This document shows positions 1 through 6,323 of a stretch of 8,206 nt of DNA, one piece after another. The stretch comes from Chloroflexota bacterium. Its GTDB lineage: Bacteria; Chloroflexota; Limnocylindria; Limnocylindrales; CSP1-4. Numbering within the stretch: position 1 is the stretch's first letter; every line of letters starts with the position of its first letter. The position numbers and the translations under genes were made by a program. The notes beneath the pieces were generated by a model that was not told the origin of the DNA, did no database searches, and saw nothing but the letters and a program-made list of their open reading frames with translations. The DNA lies in the NCBI GenBank assembly GCA_025355255.1, contig JANYAA010000421.1, positions 1-8,206 of the forward strand, written 5' to 3'.

Positions 1-1
1 C

Positions 2-1690
2 GACGGCGACATCCCGCACCCGGCCATCGGCAAGGCCCGCCGGATGCAGGTCAAGACGCCGTCGATGCAGCATCAGGTGATGATCGAGGCGGTGGAGAAC
101 CACATGCCGCAGGTCATCGTCATTGACGAGATCGGCACGGAGCTTGAGGCGCAGGCCGCCCGGACCATCGCGGAGCGCGGCGTCCAGCTGATCGGCACGG
201 CGCACGGCAACAACCTCGACAACCTGATGCTCAACCCCACGCTGTCGGACCTGATCGGCGGCATCCAGAGCGTCACGCTTGGCGACGACGAGGCCCGGCG
301 GCGCCGATCGCAGAAGAGCGTGCTGGAGCGGAAGCAGCCGCCAACGTTTGACGTGATTGTGGAGATCCAGGATCGCGAGAAGGTCCTCGTCCATGCCGAC
401 GTGTCCGCAACGGTGGACGCGATGCTGCTGGGCGATCCCGTGGCGCCCGAGCTGCGCTGGCGCGATGAAGAGGGCGTGCACCGCTCGCAGTCCCGGCCGC
501 GACCCTCACCTCGCGATGGCGCCGGGGGCGGCAGCGACCGGTTCAGCGGCCTCACCGGGTCCGGTGCAGGCGCCTGGGGCCGAGACCCCGGCTGGCGCGG
601 CACCCCGTATCGGCCCGGGCTTGCCGGTCCCGAGGAGCGGCTCCCCGCGCGCTCCGGCTTTCGCCCTGGCCAGTCCGGCGGCTGGCGGTCCAACCGCGGC
701 GTGCCAGGTGTTCCCGCTGAGCGTGGCGGCGAGCGCGATGGCGAGCGTGGCCCGCGCAGCCCGGAGGGCGACCGGCAAGGTCCCCTGAACCTCATGCCGG
801 GCGAGCGGTTTGCCGCCTTGCCCACGGCGCCCTTCATCAGCGGCGAGTTCGCGGACCGCGGGCCGCTGGAGCGCGCCGACGGCACCTCCGCACCGGCTAT
901 CGATGTCCGCGCCCGCGATGCCCGCGAGCTGGAGCGCCAGCGCGCCTGGCGAGCCGAAGCGGCCCGCGCCCTCAACACGTTCCGCGAGGACGAGGGCACC
1001 CGCCCGGTCAACGCGGCGCAGTTTGAGGCGCCCGAGGAGGAGCGGATCGCGCGGATGGTCCCGGGCGACGCGCGGTACGACGGGGCCCGCCCCGGCGGGG
1101 CCAGCGACGGCGGGGCGCATGACGACGCCGACGAAGGCGACGATGAGGACGACGACGACCGCGCCCTGCTGGGGGCCCTGCCCCTTGGCGACGCGCTTCT
1201 CGACGTGCCCACCACGCTGCCCACGCTCCGCGTCTTCCCCCACGGCATCAGCCGCCGACGTCTGGAGCAGGCGATCAAGGAACTCCAACTGCCGGTGATC
1301 ATCGCCCGCGAGCCCGGTGAAGCCGATGTGGCGATGACGCTGCGCTCGGAGTACCGCCAGAAGCCACCCGGTCTGCGCGACGTGGAGGATCGGGGGATCC
1401 CCATCTACGTCCTCAAGGCCAACACGATTGCGCAGATGCAGGCGTCGCTGACGTCCGTGTTCGCGCTGGAGATCGATCCGCGCGAGGCGGCGCTGGCCGA
1501 GGCAGAGCAGGCGATCGGCACCGTGCTCAAGATGCAGGAGCCAATCGAGCTCGCGCCGCAGAACGCGTACATCCGGCGGCTGCAGCACCAGCTGGCGGAG
1601 CGGGCGAACCTGGTGTCGCGGTCGCGCGGCCGGGAGCCGTATCGTCGCGTGCGCCTGTACCCGGACGCGGCGCGCACCGCCTGGCGGTAA
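2..1690 (+). CDS. R3H-domain AAA-type ATPase (SpoIIIAA/Ycf45-like), 5' partial
   Basis: The frame is already open at base 2 and reads [17 protein letters not shown] before the first ATG at 44, so the true start lies off the left edge. About 562 residues are visible. The N-terminal part is the end of a P-loop ATPase domain: the Walker B motif VIVIDEI (nt 113-133) is followed by IGTAHGN and the [13 protein letters not shown] segment typical of the SpoIIIAA/Ycf45-like group. Walker A is upstream of the window. A long disordered linker follows (about nt 480-1170), first Gly/Arg/Pro-rich, then with an acidic run (nt 1121-1162). The C-terminus (about nt 1220-1690) has the conserved [17 protein letters not shown] segment and an R3H single-stranded nucleic-acid-binding domain, with its R-x3-H signature as RRLQH at nt 1574-1588. 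The protein probably binds single-stranded DNA or RNA with ATP hydrolysis; its cellular role is not established. It ends with TAA, and no neighbour is visibly coupled to it. Confidence 0.88.
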   Translation, partial: DGDIPHPAIGKARRMQVKTPSMQHQVMIEAVENHMPQVIVIDEIGTELEAQAARTIAERGVQLIGTAHGNNLDNLMLNPTLSDLIGGIQSVTLGDDEARRRRSQKSVLERKQPPTFDVIVEIQDREKVLVHADVSATVDAMLLGDPVAPELRWRDEEGVHRSQSRPRPSPRDGAGGGSDRFSGLTGSGAGAWGRDPGWRGTPYRPGLAGPEERLPARSGFRPGQSGGWRSNRGVPGVPAERGGERDGERGPRSPEGDRQGPLNLMPGERFAALPTAPFISGEFADRGPLERADGTSAPAIDVRARDARELERQRAWRAEAARALNTFREDEGTRPVNAAQFEAPEEERIARMVPGDARYDGARPGGASDGGAHDDADEGDDEDDDDRALLGALPLGDALLDVPTTLPTLRVFPHGISRRRLEQAIKELQLPVIIAREPGEADVAMTLRSEYRQKPPGLRDVEDRGIPIYVLKANTIAQMQASLTSVFALEIDPREAALAEAEQAIGTVLKMQEPIELAPQNAYIRRLQHQLAERANLVSRSRGREPYRRVRLYPDAARTAWR

Positions 1691-1935
1691 GACCGCCGCG
1701 TCCGGGCTCACCCGGTGCGTCATACAGCGCACGTCAGCACTGACGGCTCGCAGTGTGAGCGACACCGCGCGCGAGGGTGCCGCCACGCGCCCGTCCAGCA
1801 CAAACGGCGCGCCCGGTGAGCCAGCCGTGCCTCGTCTGCGTGCTATGACTCACGGGGTGAGCCAGCAGGCGGTTGTCGCTGGGAGCCTCTTGACCATCTA
1901 CTATCGGCGGGCGATCCACGCGGGCAAGGAGGCGA
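1691..1935 (+). promoter_or_regulatory. Intergenic region upstream of mrr-like gene with GTGAGC/GCTCAC repeats and palindromes
   Basis: I see no convincing gene in these 245 bases. They hold exact GCTCAC at 1706-1711 and GTGAGC at 1755-1760, 1816-1821 and 1857-1862. The last two lie in an 11-bp direct repeat, GGTGAGCCAGC, at 1815-1825 and 1856-1866, with starts 41 bp apart. Three dyads are visible: CTCAC-ggg-GTGAG (1849-1861), CGTCA-gcac-TGACG (1732-1745), and the one-mismatch palindrome GCTCGCAGTGTGAGC (1746-1760). A TACTAT at 1899-1904 could be a -10 box giving a short leader to the ATG at 1936. The -35 match is poor (TTGTCG at 1873-1878, spacer 20). The ribosome site AAGGAGG is at 1926-1932. 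The role as an operator region is inferred. Confidence 0.4.
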
Positions 1936-2850
1936 ATGGCGATCCCGGAGTTCCAGGCGCTGCTGCTCCCACTGCTGCGCCTCACCGCTGACGGTGCCGA
2001 GCACGCGCTGGCGGGCGCCGTTGACACGCTGGCTGCCGATCTTGGCCTGACGGCCGACGACCTGGACCAGCGCAACCCCAGCGGGCTCGCCCGAACCTTC
2101 TACAACCGCGTCGCCTGGTCATCCACGTACCTGCGCGCGGCAGGGCTGCTCGTGGCAACCAAACGGGGCCATTTCCGGATCACCGAGCGCGGCGTGGCCC
2201 TGCTGGCGGAGACGCCGGCGCACCTTGGCATTCACGAGCTCATGCGGTACCCGGAGTTCCGGGCCATCCGAACCAGCGGCACGCGGAAGCGCAGTCTTGC
2301 GCCGGAGGCTGATGCTGCTGCTGCGGCGCTTACGCCCGAAGAGGCGCTCGAGACCGCCTACGCCACCCTTCGCACCGCCGTTGAGGCGCAGCTGCGCGAC
2401 CGCGTCCGGACGGCGCCGCTGCCCGTCTTTGAGCGGCTGGTTGTCGCGCTGCTCGTCGCCATGGGCTACGGCGGCACGCGGGCCGAAGCAGCACGAGCCG
2501 TCGGCCCATCTGACGACGGCGGCATCGAAGGCCTCGTTGCTGCGGATCGACTGGGTCTGGAGCTGGTGCTGGTCCGCGCTGGGCAGTGGGAGCTGCCGAT
2601 CGGCCGTCCGGCGGCGGAGGACCTCGTTGCGGCCCTGCGTGACCAGCAGGCCAGCCGTGGCGTGTACATCACCACCGGCACCGTGGATCCCGAGGCTCGC
2701 GCCTGGCTTCGCGGCGTGCAGCCCCGCGTGGTCGCGCTCGACGGGGCCGACCTTGCCCGGCTGATGTTCGACAGCGGCATCGGCGTGGCGCAGGTTGGCG
2801 ACCCGTACACCGTGAAGCGCGTGGATCTCGGCGGATTTGAGGAGGGGTGA
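1936..2850 (+). CDS. Mrr-family restriction endonuclease homologue with altered active site
   Basis: The product has 304 residues, the same length as E. coli Mrr as I recall it. Residues 1-90 form the Mrr N-terminal winged-helix domain (MAIPEFQALLLPLLRL at the start; YLRAAGLLV..RGHFRITERG at 66-86). A linker follows, then the Mrr catalytic domain (about 160-300), with FERLVVALLVAMGYGG (165-180), IGRPAAEDLVAAL (222-234), RGVYITTG (241-248), VVALDGADLARLM (265-277) and a C-terminal KRVD..FEE. The family cleaves modified (methylated) DNA through a PD-(D/E)xK site, usually written GGIDG and QAKRW. Here these read GGIEG (195-199) and RAGQW (214-218), so the Asp is Glu198, the Gln is Arg214 and the catalytic Lys is Gly216. 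Cleavage is therefore doubtful; DNA binding may remain. The start is supported by AAGGAGG three bases upstream and by alignment with the family N-terminus. It lies 4 bp before the VOC gene, in one likely operon. The fold assignment is firm; the loss of activity is inferred. Confidence 0.93.
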   Translation: MAIPEFQALLLPLLRLTADGAEHALAGAVDTLAADLGLTADDLDQRNPSGLARTFYNRVAWSSTYLRAAGLLVATKRGHFRITERGVALLAETPAHLGIHELMRYPEFRAIRTSGTRKRSLAPEADAAAAALTPEEALETAYATLRTAVEAQLRDRVRTAPLPVFERLVVALLVAMGYGGTRAEAARAVGPSDDGGIEGLVAADRLGLELVLVRAGQWELPIGRPAAEDLVAALRDQQASRGVYITTGTVDPEARAWLRGVQPRVVALDGADLARLMFDSGIGVAQVGDPYTVKRVDLGGFEEG

Positions 2851-2854
2851 GGCG

Positions 2855-3214
2855 ATGAGCCTGCGGTTCACCGAGGTGGTCATCGACTGCCCGGACCACG
2901 GCGCCGTGGTGGACTTCTGGGCCATCGCCCTGGACTACTCCCGGCACCCGGTCAACGAGCAGTACGTGGCGCTGGTGCCCGATGGCGAGGCAACGCCCGG
3001 TCGTCCGCCGATCCTCTTCCAGAAGGTGCCCGAGCCCAAGGTCGGGAAGAACCGGGTGCACCTGGACTTCCGGGCCGACGTCCGCGCCGACGAGGTGAGC
3101 CGGCTCGTGGCCATCGGCACCGTCGTGCTGGCGGAGCACTCGATGGGCGACTTCGGCTGGACGGTGATGGCCGACCCGGCGGGTAACGAGTTCTGCGTAT
3201 CGGGCGACGCCTGA
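2855..3214 (+). CDS. VOC family (Glyoxalase_6-like) protein
   Basis: The product has 119 residues. It shows the single VOC module pattern of Glyoxalase_6-type proteins: EVVIDCPDHGAVVDFW at the N-terminus (about 7-22), NRVHLDFRAD in the middle (about 67-76) and WTVMADPAGNEFCV at the C-terminus. These small proteins dimerise into a paired beta-alpha-beta-beta-beta cup, and some bind metal or small ligands. The usual N-terminal metal-ligand His is Asp here (VID), as is common in this subgroup, so classical lactoylglutathione lyase activity should not be assumed. I chose ATG 2855 over the in-frame TTG at 2837 because GAGGAGG sits just upstream and the domain starts immediately. It begins 4 bp after the mrr-like stop and ends 5 bp before the membrane-protein gene. 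Its substrate is unknown. Confidence 0.88.
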   Translation: MSLRFTEVVIDCPDHGAVVDFWAIALDYSRHPVNEQYVALVPDGEATPGRPPILFQKVPEPKVGKNRVHLDFRADVRADEVSRLVAIGTVVLAEHSMGDFGWTVMADPAGNEFCVSGDA

Positions 3215-3219
3215 CGCCC

Positions 3220-3807
3220 ATGGCCGCGTCCGTTGAGCGCACGCCGTTCCGGCGGCTCGAGGCGCTTGCGCTGAGCCCAGCTGGCTTGGTCGCCGTCTTC
3301 GTGTGGGCCTTCGCGGAGGCGATCGCCTGGCCAATCATCCCGGACGTCATCGTGGGCCTCTTGGCCCTCGTGATGCCGTGCCGTGCGGTGCGGCTGTTCA
3401 TCGCCATGACGCTGGGCAGCCTGGCGGGCTCGGCTGTGCTCTCGGCACTCACCCTTGCCGCGCCCGACGCCGTCCAGACGATGCTGCTGGCCCTGCCGGC
3501 GATCCACCCGCCGATGCTGGCCAACGCCATGCACGCCGTGGCTTCCGGCGATCCCTTGTCAATGGCGCAGCTTGGCCCGGGTACACCGCTCAAGGTCTTC
3601 ACCTACGCTTGGGCAATCGGCCCCGGCAGCCCGCTGGGTCTTGCGGCGGGCGTGGTGCTCAACCGGATCGCGCGCGTTGGCCCCGTGGTTCTGGCGCTGG
3701 CGATCCTGGGCTCGGCGGCGCCGGCATTCCTTCGCCGCTTCGACCGGCTCACGCTCGTCGTCTACGCCATGGCGTACATCGCGCTGTATGCGGTCTACTG
3801 GAGCTAG
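3220..3807 (+). CDS. Small multi-pass membrane protein, possibly distant VTT/DedA (YqaA)-like
   Basis: The product has 195 residues and is very hydrophobic. Likely membrane segments lie at about residues 21-52 (broken by PIIPD at 38-42), 58-80, 137-150, 152-170 and 176-193. A short reentrant-like stretch with IIPD followed by IAMTLGSLAGS (61-71) recalls the VTT/DedA/YqaA layout, in which a half-helix loop is followed by a Gly-rich helix. PLKVFTYAWAIGPG (123-136) could be the second reentrant loop. The similarity is weak, and no transport or scramblase function can be assigned. The ATG is 5 bp after the VOC stop and has only a poor ribosome site, so translational coupling is likely. Its TAG stop (3805-3807) overlaps the stop of the converging remnant on the other strand. 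It is the last gene of the mrr-VOC unit. Confidence 0.75.
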   Translation: MAASVERTPFRRLEALALSPAGLVAVFVWAFAEAIAWPIIPDVIVGLLALVMPCRAVRLFIAMTLGSLAGSAVLSALTLAAPDAVQTMLLALPAIHPPMLANAMHAVASGDPLSMAQLGPGTPLKVFTYAWAIGPGSPLGLAAGVVLNRIARVGPVVLALAILGSAAPAFLRRFDRLTLVVYAMAYIALYAVYWS

Positions 3808-4363
3808 CGCCGGTACAAGTCCATCCGCTCGTACAAGGCGGTGCGGTCTCGGGACGCTAGGCCGTCAGAAGAGGGGTCGCGGGTGAGGCCCGCAGTGACG
3901 AACTCGTCCCTGACGTCGGCCACCACGCGCCGGACGAGGACGCGGCCACCGGGCGCCAGGGCATCACGCACCGCCGAGGCCAGCCCGGCCTTTGCCGCCA
4001 TGCGCGTGAAGGCCGCGGGCGACGGCGCCAATCCGCTGATCCCAGAACGCTGCGTCAGCAGGCGTCAGGACCGCGCGCACACGAGAGCGATAGACGGCCG
4101 GCGCCGAAGGATCGCGCCACCTCAAACCATCGGTGGAGCGTGTCGGGGTCCAGCACGCAGGCCGCGGCCAGATTCAGCGCGGTCAGGCGGAGCTGTTCGA
4201 GGTTGAGATCGACCGCCACAACATCGGCGCCATCGGCAGCCAGCGCCAACGCCGCATCGCCGGCCGCCGCCGCCGCCACCAGCACGCGCGAGCCCGGGGC
4301 GACCGCCAGCAGCTCGGCATCGAGCCGATCGTCCTCCCAGGCGCGGGTGAACGTAATGGGCAT
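3804..4363 (-). pseudogene. DUF3419/BtaA-like transferase remnant: frameshifted and internally deleted
   Basis: Three reading frames each carry a family segment. Frame 1 (ATG 4363 down to about 4112) begins MPITFTRAWEDDRLDAELL and has the SAM-binding region with AGDAALAL and VVAVDLNLEQL. This matches the N-terminus of DUF3419 proteins, which include BtaA, the S-adenosylmethionine:diacylglycerol 3-amino-3-carboxypropyl transferase of betaine-lipid synthesis. Frame 2 (about 4113 to 3967) continues with VYRSRVRAVLTPADAAFWDQ and a G-x4-G segment. Frame 3 (about 4031 to 3804) supplies a C-terminus, ALAPGGRVLVRRVV..DRTALYERMDLYRR. Joined, the pieces give roughly 185 residues, against about 370-400 for full-length relatives as I recall, so about half the protein, from its middle, is missing. 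Each frame change fits one extra base (or two lost). It starts 3 bp after the ligase fragment. A shorter functional variant with sequencing errors is the alternative. Confidence 0.7.
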
Positions 4364-4366
4364 TGG

Positions 4367-4671
4367 TCAGAAGGCCCGTACCACGGTCTGGCGCTTGCCG
4401 CCCGCGGTGCGCGGAATCTCCTCAATCTCGGCCACGGTCACCGCCAGCGACGCGGGCAACTCGGCCGTCAGCGACGCCACCACGGCGGCCGCCGAGTCCT
4501 CACGCCACGACGACCCCGGCACCACCTCGAACACCGCCGTGTCCGGATCGCGCTGGACAAAGGGATAGGAGGTGACGAGGTCGGGTCGCCCAGAATCGCC
4601 CGGGGCATCAGCGCGGTGACGGCCACTAGGTTCACCAGGTGCTCACGGGCGTTGAGCTTGCGGAGCGCCAT
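4367..4671 (-). pseudogene. Short ORF with adenylate-forming-ligase-like C-terminus, one frameshift
   Basis: The ATG at 4671 is preceded by GAAGGG and gives MALRKLNAREHLVNLVAVTA..MPRAILG. Near 4586-4590 the frame must change for the sequence to stay protein-like. One missing base there restores GRPDLVTSYPFVQRDPD, then TAVFEVVPGSSW, then VTVAEIEEIPRTAGGKRQ, ending with TGA at 4367-4369. The repaired product has about 101 residues. IEEIPRT.GGK is the ending of adenylate-forming enzymes, with the C-terminal catalytic Lys, as in phenylacetate-CoA ligase and F390-synthetase-like families; the AMP-binding core is absent. It begins 36 bp after the dehydrogenase stop and ends 3 bp before the BtaA-like remnant, so it was in the same transcript. 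Unrepaired, the first frame ends about 40 residues past the shift. The family is inferred from the C-terminal motif alone, and the N-terminal half is unrecognised. Confidence 0.55.
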
Positions 4672-4707
4672 CGAACCCCACCCTTCGCGTCTAGCGCACG
4701 CGACCCG

Positions 4708-5628
4708 TCATTCGGGAGCCAGCTCGGCCGGAAAGCCCGGTGCGCGCAGATCGGCGCCCACCGCGTCCTCGAGCATCTTGACGATCATCGTGGACTGCGC
4801 CCCGCCCCCGTACATCGCCCGTCCGCGGGCGAAGATCTGCTCGGTCATGCTGGCCAGCTCCAGCGGTACGCCAAACTCGCGGCCCATCTGGTGCGCAAAA
4901 TGCAGGTCCTTGCGCGCGAGGTCCATCGTGAAGTTGATCTGGTAGCTGCCGTTCAGGATCAGCTTGCCCTCCGTCTCGTGGACGAAGCTGTTGCCGGAGC
5001 TGGCCTTGATCACGTCCCACGCAAGCCCAAGGTCGATGCCGCCGCGCTTGGCCAGCATGAGGGCTTCACCGTCGGCAACAAGATGGATGAACGCGAGCAT
5101 GTTGGTGATGACCTTGATCACCGAGGCCTGACCCAGCTCCCCGATGTAGAAGACCTTGCCGCCCATGGCTTCGAAGGCGGGGAGGTGGCGCTTGTAGACC
5201 TCCTCGTCGCCGCCAACCAGCACGGAGATCATCCCGGCTGCCGCACGGTGAACGCCGCCGGTCACGGGCGACTCCAGCGTTGCGACGCCCTGTGCGGCCG
5301 CGAGCGCCGCGAGGCGCTTGAGCTCGTGCAGGTCGTTGGTGCTCATGTCGATCCAGGTGCCGCCCGCGGCAAGCCCCTCCAGGATGCCGCCTGGCCCTTC
5401 CACGGTCTTGGTGACGATCTCAGGCGAGGGCAGGCAGGTGATCACCGTGTCGGAGGCGCGCGCCACGTCGGCGGCGGAATCTGCCCAGACTGCGCCGGCG
5501 GCGATGAGCTCCGACGCGGCGTCCTTGTTGATGTCGTACACCGTGAGCGGGAAGCCCGCGCTCAGCAGGCTGTTCGCCAAGTGGCGGCCCAGGCTGCCAA
5601 GACCGATGTAGCCGATCCGCGGGGTCAT
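4708..5628 (-). CDS. NAD(P)-dependent 3-hydroxyisobutyrate dehydrogenase-family oxidoreductase
   Basis: The product has 306 residues, normal for the beta-hydroxyacid dehydrogenase family (3-hydroxyisobutyrate, tartronate semialdehyde and 6-phosphogluconate-like reductases). The Rossmann motif GLGSLG is at residues 9-14. The second strand ends VYDIN, and its acidic Asp32 favours NAD over NADP (inference). The substrate loop SPVTGGVHRAAAG is at 120-132. The catalytic Lys172 lies in KVITN at 172-176. C-terminal helices carry the usual KDL (ARKDLHFA) segment. The ATG at 5628 is chosen over upstream in-frame codons because GGAGAG lies 4 bases before it and MTPRIGYIGLG is the family start; the upstream extension reads as non-homologous Arg/Cys-rich sequence. 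It lies 22 bp after the acyltransferase stop, in the same direction. The substrate cannot be told; a link to lipid synthesis is only positional. Confidence 0.92.
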   Translation of the reverse strand: MTPRIGYIGLGSLGRHLANSLLSAGFPLTVYDINKDAASELIAAGAVWADSAADVARASDTVITCLPSPEIVTKTVEGPGGILEGLAAGGTWIDMSTNDLHELKRLAALAAAQGVATLESPVTGGVHRAAAGMISVLVGGDEEVYKRHLPAFEAMGGKVFYIGELGQASVIKVITNMLAFIHLVADGEALMLAKRGGIDLGLAWDVIKASSGNSFVHETEGKLILNGSYQINFTMDLARKDLHFAHQMGREFGVPLELASMTEQIFARGRAMYGGGAQSTMIVKMLEDAVGADLRAPGFPAELAPE

Positions 5629-5650
5629 GCGCTCTCCATTGGGTGTCTGC

Positions 5651-6298
5651 CTATAGGGCGTGAACTGCGGCCTCCAGCCGCGCGGTGAATTCGCGAGCGT
5701 GCTCGCCGGGCAGCGCCCGCATCGGCGCTCCAAAGCGCACTTCCACCGGCGCACGATGCGGCCAGCGTGCGCCGGTGGGCAGCACGGCGGCGATGCCGAC
5801 GATCATAACGGGCAGCACCTGCCGTCCGGTGAGCGTTGCGAGCAGCCCGGCGCCCGGCTTGAACGGGCCGATGGTGCCGGTCATGCTGCGCGTCCCCTCC
5901 GGGAAGACCAGCACGTTCCAGCCCTGCTCCAGCAGACCCGCCGCGGCCTCAAACGAGTCATCACCGCGACCGGTGCGCCTGAACGCGAACGAGCCCAGCC
6001 AGGCGGCGAAGAACCAGCGGGTTCGGCTCACGGCGAAGTAGTCCGCGGCAGCCGATGCCGAGAGCCGGCGCCGGTAGCGCGGCCCCAGCGCCAGGCGGAT
6101 CGCGGAGAAGTCGAAGTGGCTCGCGTGCGTGGGGCAGATGATTGCCGCGCCCTCAAGCTCGGCCAGGTGCTCGGCGCCAATCACCCCGGGGCCGCGCAGG
6201 AAGTAGCTCAGGAAGGGGCCGACGATCCGCGCCGTGACCTCGCGGGCGAGGATCGCCGGTCTGGAGAACTGCCAGCCCGTCGGCGGCGTGGGCTTCAT
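5651..6298 (-). CDS. PlsC-like 1-acyl-sn-glycerol-3-phosphate acyltransferase (lysophospholipid acyltransferase family)
   Basis: The product has 215 residues, a normal length for small PlsC proteins. All acyltransferase blocks are visible: motif I H-x4-D as HASHFD with His58 and Asp63; motif II around AFRRTG (105-110); motif III FPEGTRS (132-138), which binds the glycerol-phosphate phosphate; and motif IV VLPVMIVG (161-168). The family transfers an acyl chain to lysophosphatidate at the inner membrane to give phosphatidate. An N-terminal amphipathic or hydrophobic stretch (about 20-35) probably anchors it. ATG 6298 has GGAG nine bases upstream. It starts 25 bp after the cytidylyltransferase stop and precedes the dehydrogenase by 22 bp. 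Its product is the substrate of the upstream CdsA-like enzyme, which supports one pathway. Another acyl acceptor is possible. Confidence 0.92.
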   Translation of the reverse strand: MKPTPPTGWQFSRPAILAREVTARIVGPFLSYFLRGPGVIGAEHLAELEGAAIICPTHASHFDFSAIRLALGPRYRRRLSASAAADYFAVSRTRWFFAAWLGSFAFRRTGRGDDSFEAAAGLLEQGWNVLVFPEGTRSMTGTIGPFKPGAGLLATLTGRQVLPVMIVGIAAVLPTGARWPHRAPVEVRFGAPMRALPGEHAREFTARLEAAVHAL

Positions 6299-6323
6299 CG
6301 CTCGGCTCCGCAGTGCCGCCGGT

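Noticed and set aside
73..1801. Long minus-strand ORFs (443 and 431 residues) opposite the R3H gene
   Set aside because: They are antisense shadows of a GC-rich gene: Arg/Ser/Ala-rich, with no recognisable motif, while the plus strand carries clear Walker B and R3H signatures.
1755..1991. 78-residue plus-strand ORF in the intergenic region before mrr
   Set aside because: It overlaps the mrr start in another frame and has no ribosome site or motif; the region looks regulatory.
2837..2854. TTG at 2837 as the start of the VOC gene
   Set aside because: It would place the ribosome site inside the gene; ATG 2855 has GAGGAGG at proper spacing and starts at the domain boundary.
4055..4363. A stand-alone 102-residue methyltransferase-like gene
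   Set aside because: The family sequence continues after about 4112 in another frame, so the ORF end at 4055 is an artefact of a frame change.
4133..5688. Long plus-strand ORFs (270 and 349 residues) across the remnants and the dehydrogenase
   Set aside because: They lie opposite recognised minus-strand families and show no domain pattern; they arise from biased third positions.
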